Source: a bacterium
GTDB taxonomy: Bacteria; Patescibacteriota; Saccharimonadia; Saccharimonadales; UBA4665
Length of the DNA: 64,000 nt
Assembly: GCA_021783725.1 (NCBI GenBank)
Contig: JAJXTN010000003.1
Location: 23,882 to 87,881 of the forward strand
Direction: 5' to 3'
The notes under the pieces were generated by a model that had not been told where the DNA came from, made no database searches, and saw nothing but the letters and a program-made list of their open reading frames with translations. Positions 41,539-50,870 of the stretch are shown here, piece by piece; within the stretch, counting starts at the first letter, position 1; every line of letters begins with the position of its first letter. The translations under genes were made by a program, and so were the position numbers.

Positions 41539-44500
41539 TTATTTGTTGGCTTTGTGTAGGTTGGAGTAGCGACGGCTGACGCCGACTCCGGCGAACAGCA
41601 TCACTGGTAAGACGTATTGTAGCGCCGTAATGTTGGCCCCAGTATTGACCAGGACCTCTTGAATCAACAAGTTGTGCTGAGATGTGCCACAGACGTTTTT
41701 TTGCAATACATCTAAGCCACAGGCCGTAACAGTATTGGTGATGGTTGAGTTAGCTGGCACGGCTGGTACTAGATAGCTAGCCGTGTAGACCCAAGTTTCG
41801 GTCATATCCAGCAGGCCATTGGCGTTCAGGTCACCAGATTGGTAGACACCTTTGCCAAGTATCGAGTCGTTGACTGTCAGTCCGCTCAAAGGTGTATCAC
41901 CGGTGTTGGTGACAGTGAAGCTGTAAGTGACGGTATCGCCAGGCTTAGCACTAGACATATTAGCCGTCTTGATCACCTTAATCGCTGGATGCAGCACCAC
42001 CAATGTATGACTGTCGGTCGCACAGACCTGACCTTGGTTACTGACCAAGTCTTCGATTATCGGACCATCGCTAGATTGTTGCATCGAATCGTACCCACAG
42101 GCTGTAACGGTGTTGACAACAGCGGCAGTCTGAGGAGTCGGGATGGTGTAATTTTTGGTGTAAATCCAAGTTTCGTGCAGATCAAGTAGACCATTGTTAT
42201 TAGTGTCGCCGGACTGATAGACCGCTGTACCGGCAATGTTATCTTCTACTGTTAGATTGCTCAATGGAGTATCGCCAATGTTGGTAACCGTAAAGGTGTA
42301 AGTGACTACATCACCTTCGTGCGCGGTAGTCGGGCCCGACTTCACGACTTTGATGCTGGGGTGTGAAATATCATTGTTGGTGACGTAACAGGTCCTGGAT
42401 TGCCCAATATCGATCGTACCGTAGCAATCTGGTGAATAGCTAACATTATAGCCGTCATGAGCACCTTCGTAGACATTGTAGTCTCCCGCATTCAATGTGA
42501 CTGTCGTGCCAGGGTCTTCAGCGCCAGAGAAAGATGGGCTGGATACATTGGTAGCATCGACATTCATGGAAAAGTCACTAGCAACCGAAGTGCCACTATT
42601 GTCGTTTATGACATGCTTAATGACTGTCAAATGAGGTGCGATATCACTGTTGGTAATAGTACAGGTCTTAGTCTGGCCGATGGTTATTGAGCCGTTACAG
42701 TCACTACTGTAACTGACGGAGTAGCCAGTGTGATTGCCTTCGCTAACAGCGTATGGGCCTTCGTTAAGTCCAACGGTTGTACCGGGAGTGTCAGCACCTG
42801 GGAAACTTGGAACAATTTGACTATTTCCGGTGACGTTCAGCGTGAAGTCTGAAGAACTCTTGGTGCCGCCGTGATTGTTAACAACGTGCTTGATGACTAT
42901 CAGCTTCGGTTGGTCGGCTTGGTTAGATATTGTGCATGTCATATTCTGGCCTTCAGCCAAAGTAACACTACCACCTAAAACCGATGGACAACCTTCGTCA
43001 CCTGTTATGGAATCGAAGCTGTAACCAGTAAGTCCTACTTCATTAATGGTGTGAGGAGTGTTTGAGGTAACGGAGTTAGTAACGCCTGACAGGACTAGCT
43101 TACCGTCTACTTGGAGGCCGAAGAAGTCTGGCGGAGCCACGGTACCGTAATTGTTGGTAGCGTACTTAATTATGGTCAGGGTTGGAGCGATGTCAGTGTT
43201 GGTGATGGTGCAGGTCTTGTGATCGCCTAGAGAAATAGTGCCACTACAATCACCAGACTTAGATTCGGTGTAACCGGTATGAGAACTTTCTTCGACACTA
43301 AATGTGCCGACGTCTAAGGTGACTGTTGTGCCCGGAGTATCGGCGCCAGCAAATGATGTTTTAGACACATTAGTACCAGTGACGTTCATCGTGAAGTCTG
43401 AAGAACTCTTGGTGCCACCGTGATTGTTAACAACGCGTTTGATGACCGTGAGCTGTGGAGCAATGGCCGTGTTGGTGACCGTACAAGTCTTAGTCTGGCC
43501 GATGGTTATTGAGCCGTTACAGTCACTACTGTAACTGACGGAGTAGCCGGTATGGTCGCCTTCGCTGACAGCATAACTTCCCTCGTTAAGCCCGACAGTT
43601 GTGCCAGGAGTGTCAGCACCCTGAAAAGCTGGCACGAACTGACTATTGCCAGTGACGTTCATCGTAAAGTCAGAAGAGGTCTTAGTACCGCCATTGGTGT
43701 TAACCACGTGCTTAATGACTACCAGTTTTGGTTGGTCGGCTTGGTTAGATATTGTGCATGTCATATTCTGGCCTTCAGTCAATGTCACACTTCCGCCTAG
43801 AATAGATGGACAACCAGCATCACCAGTTATGGAGACAAAGCTGTAGCCAGTAAGACCTACTTCGTTAATGGTGTGAGGAGTGTTTGAGGTAACGGTATTG
43901 GCAACACCAGACAGAACCAGCTTACCGTCTACTTGGAGACCGAAGAAGTCCGGGGCAGCTACGGTGCCATAAGGGTTAGTCGGTGTCTTTATGATAGTTA
44001 GAGTTGGAGCGATGTCGGTGTTGGTGATGGTGCACGATTTTACGTCTCCAGGCGCTAGTGTGATTGAACCATTTGAAGCGCAATCACCACTGATACCAGT
44101 CTGAGTATATCCAGGTTGATTTGTTTCGCTAACGGTATACGATCCGGCGTTAATTCCTTGTTGGACACCAGTCGTAAAGCTAGTGGTGTTTGCGAATAGC
44201 GGGAAATCGGTAGCGACATTATTACCACCATGAACATTATTGACTACTTTGGTAATGGTCAGTTTGGGCTGAATGTCATTGTTAGTGACGGTGCAGGTCT
44301 TGTGCTCACCAAGAGCGATTGCGCCGCTACAGTCAGTCCCGAGAGTCTTGGCATAGCCAGTTACGGCGTTTTCATCGACACTATAGTTTCCAGCGTTCAA
44401 GGTTACATCAGTACCTGGACTTTCAGAGCCGGGGAATGAGCTATTGGACACGTTAGTACCGGATACATTCATCGTGAAGTCTGAAGCAGTCTTGGTTCCG

Positions 44501-47500
44501 CCGTTGTCGTTGATGACGTGCTTGATGACGGTCAAGATAGGGGCAATGTCATTATTGGTAATTGTACAGGTCTTGGTCTGACCAAGAGCGATTGTGCCGC
44601 TACAGTCACTGGATAGAGTTTCGGCGTAGCCGGTGTGGGTGCCTTCGCCAACGGAATATGGCCCAGCGCTCAAGATAACAGTAGTTCCAGGACTTTCAGC
44701 TCCGGGGAATGATGAGTTGGAGACATTTGTACCAGTGACGTTCATCGTGAAGTCTGGAGCAGTCTTGGTTCCACCGTTGTCGTTGATGACGTGCTTGATG
44801 ACAACCAGTTGGGCCGCTAGGTCGCCATTGGTGATAGTGCAAGTCTTGTTGACTCCGTAAGTGACAGTAACACTGTTGGTGGCTGATCCGTCACATACTA
44901 CGCTGATGAAGTGATAGCCAGCCATAGGTGTGTTCTCGCTAACGGCGTAAGTGCCGGTGGCCAAGCCATTGTAGACTATGCCCGTTTCCGAACCGGCGGC
45001 TGGACTGCCAGCGACATCAACGCCGCCCTGAGTAACATGCATTGTGAAGTCGCTGGCGGTGGCCGTACCACCGTAGCTATTGATGACGTGCTTAATTAGA
45101 GTCAGGGAGCCAGTGTCGCGGGTGTTAGTAAAAGTACAGGCGACGTTGTCGCCAGGATTAACCGTCGCACTCAAGCTGGTGGTCGGAGAAGAAGGTGCGG
45201 TTGTACCGGTACAGCTACTGCTAGTGACGTGATAGTTAGCTCGCTGTTCTTCGCTAACGGTGTAACTACCAGCGGCAACGCTTTGGTGGTTAGCGCTACC
45301 GGTCGAGTAGCCACCGCTACCGTTAATGTCCCAATTCCAGGTCGTAACATCAGTCTGATCGACTGTACCATCACCGTTTGTATCAACATTCTTGATAACC
45401 GATATAGTTCCTCGGCCTTGATTACCGAAGTTTGTATTTGAATAATCATGGCCGGATAGAGCTACCGTCACCAACTGACATCTATTATTAGTCGTTGGGA
45501 ATGTCTGGCTCCAACCAGTTTGCGAAGTTTCGCATAGCTTGTAGCTGGCAGGTGGCAAATTGCCGAATGAATAACTGCCGTCATTAGCCGTAACAGTTGT
45601 ACCCAATGACTTCGATAACTGGCCAGTCCCGTCATTAGCATAAAGGGTAATTGTCCAACCAGCTAAACCGTTTTCACCATTGTCCCATTGACCGTTGCCG
45701 TTAACATCATTGAACTTGTAACCACTAATACTGGCGTTCTGGAAATTGCCGAAGTTGTTACCGGTGGAATCGGTGCCAGCTAACAGATTCACGGGTGACG
45801 GGCTGAATATTTGCGTCCAGCCGTTAAGCAGTGTTTCAGTTAAGCTGTAGAAACCGGGCAGTAAGCCATTGAATGAGAACGATCCATCACTACCAGTGGT
45901 AGTGGTGGCAACGGCGGTAGTTTGGCCTTTAACGAACAGTTGGATGCTCCAGTTCGGGAGTCCTCCGACTACAGTCTTGTCCGAATTTACGTCATATTTA
46001 TAGCCCGATATCGAAGTTAATTGAGTATTGGTGTATGTGCAGGTCACGTCAGCGCCGGCCAGAAGTGACAAGCTCAATGTCTGAGTATTGCCAGGCCAGC
46101 TATAGCTAATACCATCACATACCAATCCGGTTAATTGCCAGTTGGCAGGTTCGGTTTCATTGACTGAATAGCTACCGGGCGTTAGGTCTGAGTATTGGTA
46201 ATTATCTGGGTAAGTAGCGGTCGCATCGGTATCAAGTGTGAAAGCATTATTATTTTGGGTAATGCTCGGGCCACTGGCGGTAAAAGTAAAGAACTGCGAG
46301 CTAGATGCTGGGTCGGTAGTCTTAACTATCTTCAGCTTAGCAAGTTTGGTGTTGTAGATAGTGCAAGTTTGGTTGAGACTATTGGCGCTGACGACGATGT
46401 TAGCACAGGCGCTATCGTCTTTTGACCAGCCAGGAGTGTTAGTCAGGTCTTCACTAACAGCATATGTGCCTTGAGATACGCGGTAGACAACATCTTGAGA
46501 AGTCGTGATGGTTTGCGGTCCAGTCTCGGTGATGGTTCCACCCGTCGAACTGGAAGCACTAATCGTAAACGGCGTGGGGTCCATACTTGGATCGGTGACT
46601 TTGTGAACGGTGATTGTGCCCCTTTCGGCGTTGGTGTATGTACAAACAACCGATTGGCCACCGGTGTTGCCGAGGGTTATAGTAGCCGTTGCGCCATTGA
46701 CACTGACATTAGTACCAGTACCGCAGTCCAAAGTTTTGAAATCCCAACCTGATGTCGGCGATTCAGTAACCGTATAAGTCCCTGGTACGACATTATTAAA
46801 TGTTTGGGTATTAGTACTGCCGGTACCTGGATCGCTCAAAGTAAAACCACCGGTGTCAGTGCTCAAACCACCAGTAGTAGTGTAGTTAAACACTTGTGAA
46901 GAATTCGGCTGTGCATCTTTAATGATTGTGATAGAACCGGTGTTTATCGTATTAGTAAAGTTACATGTGGCATTTGTGGGGGTTGGATTACCGGCCGCAA
47001 CGGTAGCTGTCATCTGCCCAGCGGCTGTACCAATCGATCCAGCATTCACTGTACATGATGTGCCGGTTCCACCTGTAAATCTATACCCGGCTGGCCCCGA
47101 CTCGGTAACTGTATAAGTTCCGTCGGGATTTACATTGGGCACAGTGACCGATGTCTGCCCAACAGGAATGCTATATGATGATTGACCATTAACAGCTGGG
47201 CTAACGTTAAAACTGAAATCACTCGGAAGCGCCGTTCCTTGAGTAATGGTCTTTGTGATGGTAATGCTAGGCAGAATCAATATTGCATTAACTGGAATCG
47301 GGATGTTTTCGGCTCCACCCTGAACGGTGCGCATACTTAGCGATGAACCATTATATTGAGAGGCGTCCAAGCCCAACCGACCACAAGTTAAAACGTTAAC
47401 TGTCGCACCATTTGGAACCCCAGTAAGGGTGATGTTGTAGTGGCGGAAGGTGTCGGATGTAGATATAGGTGTTGTGCTAGTATCATTGCCCGCATATGCT

Positions 47501-48006
47501 GTACTTACGCTAGCGGGTATCGAAACTCCGGTAGTTGTTTGAAACGATGTAGTAGACGATAGTGGATTACCACTGTATGTAAGATTATTAAGGTTAGTAG
47601 CTGTGGACGAATCCGTAAGCGTACTGGTCACCCCTTCCAATTGAGTGAATCCTCTTTGGGAGGTTCCGACTTGCAAATAGTCAATCACCGGTGTGACAAA
47701 AAGATCTCCTGTTGTACCGGAATTATTAGTTACTTGGAAAACGGCTGGAATACAGGCACCCTCAGGATATGCTCCCACATTACCATTCTTGAAACTACCG
47801 ACGCCGGTAGGTACACCCCCCACAACTGAATATTGGCTAGTATTTTTAATAACAAACCCGGTGGAGGACACGCTAGAAGACACAATGGCGGCGTGGGCGG
47901 TGCCGGATAGGGCTAGAGGGAAGACGATTTGAGTACCGATGAATAATAAGGCGATGGCGGCGTGTTTTAGACGAAACCCAAAACTAGAAAGCTGGCTAAT
48001 ATGCAT
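41539..48006 (-). CDS. Giant sortase-anchored surface protein with Cna-B-like repeats
   Basis: 2155 residues. Signal peptide (about 1-40, cut near AHA). After an N-terminal domain come prealbumin/Cna-B-like modules, then two SdrD B-like modules (SISGYKYDVNSDK, SISGYKFNDVNGNG), then ten repeats of about 70-90 residues of the form LTVIKHVINDNGGTKTASDF ... TCTITN, then two DUF11-like domains (VVTYTFTVTNIGDTPLSNL). The C-terminus has LVNTG (2119-2123), a hydrophobic helix and a basic tail: a variant sorting signal. Repeats 5-7 and 8-10 look like a block duplication with an 822 bp period. GGGGAGGG precedes the ATG. Likely an adhesin or stalk used in host contact. Confidence 0.93.
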   Translation of the reverse strand: MHISQLSSFGFRLKHAAIALLFIGTQIVFPLALSGTAHAAIVSSSVSSTGFVIKNTSQYSVVGGVPTGVGSFKNGNVGAYPEGACIPAVFQVTNNSGTTGDLFVTPVIDYLQVGTSQRGFTQLEGVTSTLTDSSTATNLNNLTYSGNPLSSTTSFQTTTGVSIPASVSTAYAGNDTSTTPISTSDTFRHYNITLTGVPNGATVNVLTCGRLGLDASQYNGSSLSMRTVQGGAENIPIPVNAILILPSITITKTITQGTALPSDFSFNVSPAVNGQSSYSIPVGQTSVTVPNVNPDGTYTVTESGPAGYRFTGGTGTSCTVNAGSIGTAAGQMTATVAAGNPTPTNATCNFTNTINTGSITIIKDAQPNSSQVFNYTTTGGLSTDTGGFTLSDPGTGSTNTQTFNNVVPGTYTVTESPTSGWDFKTLDCGTGTNVSVNGATATITLGNTGGQSVVCTYTNAERGTITVHKVTDPSMDPTPFTISASSSTGGTITETGPQTITTSQDVVYRVSQGTYAVSEDLTNTPGWSKDDSACANIVVSANSLNQTCTIYNTKLAKLKIVKTTDPASSSQFFTFTASGPSITQNNNAFTLDTDATATYPDNYQYSDLTPGSYSVNETEPANWQLTGLVCDGISYSWPGNTQTLSLSLLAGADVTCTYTNTQLTSISGYKYDVNSDKTVVGGLPNWSIQLFVKGQTTAVATTTTGSDGSFSFNGLLPGFYSLTETLLNGWTQIFSPSPVNLLAGTDSTGNNFGNFQNASISGYKFNDVNGNGQWDNGENGLAGWTITLYANDGTGQLSKSLGTTVTANDGSYSFGNLPPASYKLCETSQTGWSQTFPTTNNRCQLVTVALSGHDYSNTNFGNQGRGTISVIKNVDTNGDGTVDQTDVTTWNWDINGSGGYSTGSANHQSVAAGSYTVSEEQRANYHVTSSSCTGTTAPSSPTTSLSATVNPGDNVACTFTNTRDTGSLTLIKHVINSYGGTATASDFTMHVTQGGVDVAGSPAAGSETGIVYNGLATGTYAVSENTPMAGYHFISVVCDGSATNSVTVTYGVNKTCTITNGDLAAQLVVIKHVINDNGGTKTAPDFTMNVTGTNVSNSSFPGAESPGTTVILSAGPYSVGEGTHTGYAETLSSDCSGTIALGQTKTCTITNNDIAPILTVIKHVINDNGGTKTASDFTMNVSGTNVSNSSFPGSESPGTDVTLNAGNYSVDENAVTGYAKTLGTDCSGAIALGEHKTCTVTNNDIQPKLTITKVVNNVHGGNNVATDFPLFANTTSFTTGVQQGINAGSYTVSETNQPGYTQTGISGDCASNGSITLAPGDVKSCTITNTDIAPTLTIIKTPTNPYGTVAAPDFFGLQVDGKLVLSGVANTVTSNTPHTINEVGLTGYSFVSITGDAGCPSILGGSVTLTEGQNMTCTISNQADQPKLVVIKHVVNTNGGTKTSSDFTMNVTGNSQFVPAFQGADTPGTTVGLNEGSYAVSEGDHTGYSVSYSSDCNGSITIGQTKTCTVTNTAIAPQLTVIKRVVNNHGGTKSSSDFTMNVTGTNVSKTSFAGADTPGTTVTLDVGTFSVEESSHTGYTESKSGDCSGTISLGDHKTCTITNTDIAPTLTIIKYATNNYGTVAPPDFFGLQVDGKLVLSGVTNSVTSNTPHTINEVGLTGYSFDSITGDEGCPSVLGGSVTLAEGQNMTCTISNQADQPKLIVIKHVVNNHGGTKSSSDFTLNVTGNSQIVPSFPGADTPGTTVGLNEGPYAVSEGNHTGYSVSYSSDCNGSITIGQTKTCTITNSDIAPHLTVIKHVINDNSGTSVASDFSMNVDATNVSSPSFSGAEDPGTTVTLNAGDYNVYEGAHDGYNVSYSPDCYGTIDIGQSRTCYVTNNDISHPSIKVVKSGPTTAHEGDVVTYTFTVTNIGDTPLSNLTVEDNIAGTAVYQSGDTNNNGLLDLHETWIYTKNYTIPTPQTAAVVNTVTACGYDSMQQSSDGPIIEDLVSNQGQVCATDSHTLVVLHPAIKVIKTANMSSAKPGDTVTYSFTVTNTGDTPLSGLTVNDSILGKGVYQSGDLNANGLLDMTETWVYTASYLVPAVPANSTITNTVTACGLDVLQKNVCGTSQHNLLIQEVLVNTGANITALQYVLPVMLFAGVGVSRRYSNLHKANK
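42909..44554 (-). repeat. Duplicated three-repeat block in the surface protein gene
   Basis: Long near-identical stretches recur 822 bp apart (for example 42910 and 43732), equal to 274 codons, covering three consecutive repeat modules. The outer limits are approximate. Confidence 0.6.
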
Positions 48007-48246
48007 GTGACCCTCCCCTAAACTATTTTGATAATAAATTTTGGAGAAATGTTTATTAGAGGAACATTAATAGTCCGGCCATATGCGACCGTCCACTCTA
48101 CTACCTTTAATATTTGACCACCAGCACCAGAGCTCTTTATTTGATACTAGTTTTACTCTCCTTGTATCACTGCTGTCAATAAGTTTAATTACTAACCATA
48201 GCTACTAAACGTGTCGTAAATCGACCAACGGTCTATAATGTCAGGC

Positions 48247-48849
48247 ATGCTTGAGAAATTGAAAAAATTGATAACTTTAAGGCGCGTTAACGACGGTCTG
48301 AGCGTGCTAGTATTGCTGTCGGCAGTCTACATCTTCATGCTACCGGTAGTTCCCCAAGTCAGTTGGTGGGCCCATCACTCAGCTCCGGTAATTTCGCGGG
48401 CTACCCGACACGAAATCGCTACTATTCCAGAAGTCGCACCGGTCATACCCAAAGACAATCGATTGGTCATACCGGCCATCGGCCTCGATGAACATTTGTA
48501 CCAAGGTCAGAGCGTCTACACTGTCAACAAAGGCGTCTGGATCCGACCGAACGCCAGCACGCCCGATAAAGGCAGTAATACTGTCCTAGTTGGGCATCGC
48601 TTCACTTACACTAGTCCCCGTGGCGTTTTCTACTATTTGGACAAAATTCAGCCGGGCGATACATTGACCGTTTATTGGTACGGCCACGCCTATGTCTATC
48701 AAGCGCTGTCATTTCGGGTGGTCACGCCTTATGATACCACCGTCGAAGCTCCGACCGCCGACAGTCGTTTAACACTTTACACTTGCACGCCACTATGGTC
48801 GCTAAAAGACCGCTTGGTATTAACCGCTAAATTAGTGAGGTCAACATGA
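48247..48849 (+). CDS. Sortase
   Basis: 200 residues. One N-terminal membrane anchor (about 18-38), then the sortase barrel: LVIPAIGLDEHLYQG, VLVGHRFTY (catalytic His117), LTLYTCTP (catalytic Cys180) and KDRLVL (Arg189). The triad is intact. It should cleave the LVNTG of the divergent 2155-residue protein and attach it to the cell wall. I chose the ATG at 48247 (MLEKLKKL), since TATAAT (48234-48239) ends 7 nt before it. Confidence 0.93.
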   Translation: MLEKLKKLITLRRVNDGLSVLVLLSAVYIFMLPVVPQVSWWAHHSAPVISRATRHEIATIPEVAPVIPKDNRLVIPAIGLDEHLYQGQSVYTVNKGVWIRPNASTPDKGSNTVLVGHRFTYTSPRGVFYYLDKIQPGDTLTVYWYGHAYVYQALSFRVVTPYDTTVEAPTADSRLTLYTCTPLWSLKDRLVLTAKLVRST

Positions 48850-48959
48850 AAGAATGGCATCGCACGGTCGTATTAGTATTATTGCTGGCGCTGGCTGTCG
48901 GCTTCATCATTTACTTGCGTACCGGCTACGAACATCAAGCTCTGCAAACTTTACGCTAA
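48846..48959 (+). CDS. Small membrane protein coupled to sortase (37 aa)
   Basis: Starts MKEWHRTVVLVLLLALA; one membrane segment with a short tail. Its ATG overlaps the sortase stop codon (ATGA), so it is translationally coupled and probably a membrane partner or regulator of the sortase. Function unknown. Confidence 0.65.
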   Translation: MKEWHRTVVLVLLLALAVGFIIYLRTGYEHQALQTLR

Positions 48960-49027
48960 ACCTTCGACACTTTATCTGGCAATTACTAGATGCATAGTAC
49001 CGTTATCGAGGTATATAATCAAAGATA

Positions 49028-50197
49028 ATGGATTATATATCGGCCGAGCAGTCGGTCAGCATCGCCAATCCTCACCCAGGGCTGTGCCCACCGATTAGTC
49101 TTGAATACGGCGATATTCCGATGCGCCAAGCTAAGGAAATGAATCGGCGTAATTTCATCGGTAATGTATTGAAAATCGGCGGCGCAGCCATTGTTGGGGC
49201 CGATCTCTTAACCCAAGCCACATTCAAGGCCGATGATTATTACACGTCAATGCATTGGCCACCCCTGCCAGCCAAAATCTATTTCGCCAACGGCGTCGAT
49301 CCCAACATTACACCTGGTGCCGAATGGCTAGTTTTCGGTGGCTTGGGCCAGCAGGATAGTCGTAACTCCGGCCAACAGTTAGATGATGACATCGATCATC
49401 GCGAACCCGTAGCCTCAGTGTTTTATCCGTCTTATGGTTTTAGCCCTGAAGCCTTAGCCCCACTAATTCGTAAATATATAATCGCCCGTAACATTAAAAG
49501 GTTAAACATTGTTGGTATCAGCTTAGGTCTACCGACGGCTCTAATGACTTTGCGAGAGCTCGAGATACAAGAAATAGAGCGAATCAACCATAACTACCCA
49601 AACGATGGATTTCAGATGCCAGAGATTGGCTATATCGCGGCCTTCTCGTCACCATCCGATCTAAAATCAGCTTTCGATAACGAGCTAATACCACTGCTCA
49701 GGATAATGGCTGATCATGGCTACAATGCCGAAGCTATCGGCGAACTTCTATATTGTATGACCGATGGGAATGGGGACACATACAAGCTCAGTCATCCTAG
49801 CGATATTAGAATATTCGCTACCTATTTTAGGGACACCATCGACCAATTACAACACGGTTGTCCACCTAATTTATTCGAGAATCAATTGATTAAAGTCTTG
49901 GTGCCGTTCAATATTCTCCAACAATCTAAAAACTATCGATCTATTTTAACGCCCAAAACAAGGTTTAGATACTTAGGTCCGAAAAAGGGTAACGATGACG
50001 TGGTTAATGATGGATCGGCCTTCAACAATTACAAAAATGGCCTACTGAGTATCGGCATTGATAATTCTGTCAGCTTGTCGACTGGCAATGTTGATCACGC
50101 CAACACTTATAAGTCAAACCAAGTGCTTAGCAACAACCTATTCGCTAGTGGTTATTTAACACCTACTCCAACCATCACAACTTCACCATTAAATTAG
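49028..50197 (+). CDS. Alpha/beta-hydrolase-like protein with Tat-like signal
   Basis: 389 residues. NRRNFIGNVLKIGGAAIVGADLL (about 39-61) looks like a twin-arginine signal, though placed after an unusually long N-terminus. The following domain has WLVFGGLGQQDSR, then LNIVGISLGLPTA (nucleophile elbow GISLG). A C-terminal catalytic His is possible in VDHANTY. Likely an exported or membrane-tethered hydrolase. TATAAT (49014-49019) ends 8 nt before the first ATG. Confidence 0.75.
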   Translation: MDYISAEQSVSIANPHPGLCPPISLEYGDIPMRQAKEMNRRNFIGNVLKIGGAAIVGADLLTQATFKADDYYTSMHWPPLPAKIYFANGVDPNITPGAEWLVFGGLGQQDSRNSGQQLDDDIDHREPVASVFYPSYGFSPEALAPLIRKYIIARNIKRLNIVGISLGLPTALMTLRELEIQEIERINHNYPNDGFQMPEIGYIAAFSSPSDLKSAFDNELIPLLRIMADHGYNAEAIGELLYCMTDGNGDTYKLSHPSDIRIFATYFRDTIDQLQHGCPPNLFENQLIKVLVPFNILQQSKNYRSILTPKTRFRYLGPKKGNDDVVNDGSAFNNYKNGLLSIGIDNSVSLSTGNVDHANTYKSNQVLSNNLFASGYLTPTPTITTSPLN

Positions 50198-50269
50198 ACG
50201 TCAAGCTTGGCTTTCAGTGGCTGAACCTATATAATCACCTCTTGAACTACGCATATTTTGCCTAGCCAA

Positions 50270-50456
50270 TGGGAGTTGGCCATCCGCCAGCTGGCGGAGG
50301 TAAGGCGCTGGGTGGAGCCTGTCCCAGCGAAAGCTGGGAGTCCCAGGATCGGGGTGAAAACTACCAGCGGTAGTTTGCAGGGCCGTAAGCGCGACGGCGC
50401 TGAGGCGGGCCCGACCAAATTTTCAGCAGAAAATTATGGGTGGGTCGAATCGCTAA
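50270..50456 (+). pseudogene. tRNA-Gln look-alike with hairpin inserts
   Basis: Pieces matching the intact tRNA-Gln at 50500 occur in order: TGGGAGTTGGCC (50270), GGTAAGGCGCTGGG (50299), TCCCAGGATCGGGG (50341) and a weak GGTCGAATC (50443). Between them lie inserts made of hairpins: TCCGCCAGCTGGCGGA (50283-50298) in the D loop, a CCCAGC, GAAA, GCTGGG hairpin (50323-50338) in the anticodon loop and about 85 bp in the T arm. TATAAT lies at 50230-50235. No acceptor 3' strand or CCA is seen, so it cannot be a normal tRNA. Confidence 0.65.
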
Positions 50457-50499
50457 TTTATATTTAAGGCTAGTTTTAAGGTAAAATTAGTCAGGCTGA

Positions 50500-50573
50500 T
50501 GGGAGTTGGCCAAGTGGTAAGGCACTGGGTTCTGGTCCCAGGATCGGGGGTTCGAATCCCTCACTCCCAGCCA
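50500..50573 (+). tRNA. tRNA-Gln (anticodon CTG)
   Basis: Complete cloverleaf of 74 nt. Acceptor TGGGAGT (50500-50506) pairs with ACTCCCA (50563-50569), discriminator G and encoded CCA (50571-50573). Anticodon stem CTGGG/CCCAG with loop TTCTGGT gives anticodon CTG; T loop TTCGAAT is standard. The U1-A72 pair fits tRNA-Gln. Confidence 0.96.
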
Positions 50574-50620
50574 TCCTCCGTCGCAGACCTCTTTATGAGG
50601 TCAGCTATGGAGGATTTTTT
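50573..50620 (+). terminator. Intrinsic terminator after tRNA-Gln
   Basis: ATCCTCC (50573) pairs with GGAGGAT (50609-50615) and an inner GACCTC with GAGGTC (50586-50602), followed by six Ts (50615-50620). The stem starts at the last base of the CCA. Confidence 0.85.
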
Positions 50621-50621
50621 G

Positions 50622-50793
50622 TGGTGAGGGATACGAACCCGTAGGGTTTGGCAGATGAGCCACGGAGACATAATTGTGTTTACATAATTATGTTGAGTAG
50701 CGAAGACGGAGTGTGGCACAGCCACGCGATATCCCTCATAACTATCCGAGCACGCCACAGTGAAAAAGGACTTTAGTCCGCTATCCCTCACCA
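50622..50793. other. Structured element bounded by a 12 bp inverted repeat
   Basis: TGGTGAGGGATA (50622-50633) is complementary to TATCCCTCACCA (50782-50793). Inside are hairpins (GTGGC/GCCAC, GGACT/AGTCC, an ATAATTAT-type palindrome) and a direct near-repeat (50730 and 50782: TATCCCTCA then TATCCGAG). On the minus strand one end resembles a tRNA T arm (GGGTTCGTATCCC). No ORF is convincing. Confidence 0.55.
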
Positions 50794-50870
50794 TTATCCG
50801 AGTTCAGCTATAGAAGATTTTTAGTTAAAAACACCCTAAGCCTATACCATGTTCGACTGTTTATTATTCC

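Noticed and set aside
50258..50467. ORFs over the tRNA-Gln look-alike on both strands
   Set aside because: They follow from the GC-rich hairpins; no ribosome binding site, and RNA-like structure explains the sequence better.
50561..50794. 77-codon minus-strand ORF after tRNA-Gln
   Set aside because: It overlaps the tRNA 3' end, its terminator and an inverted-repeat element; no coding evidence.
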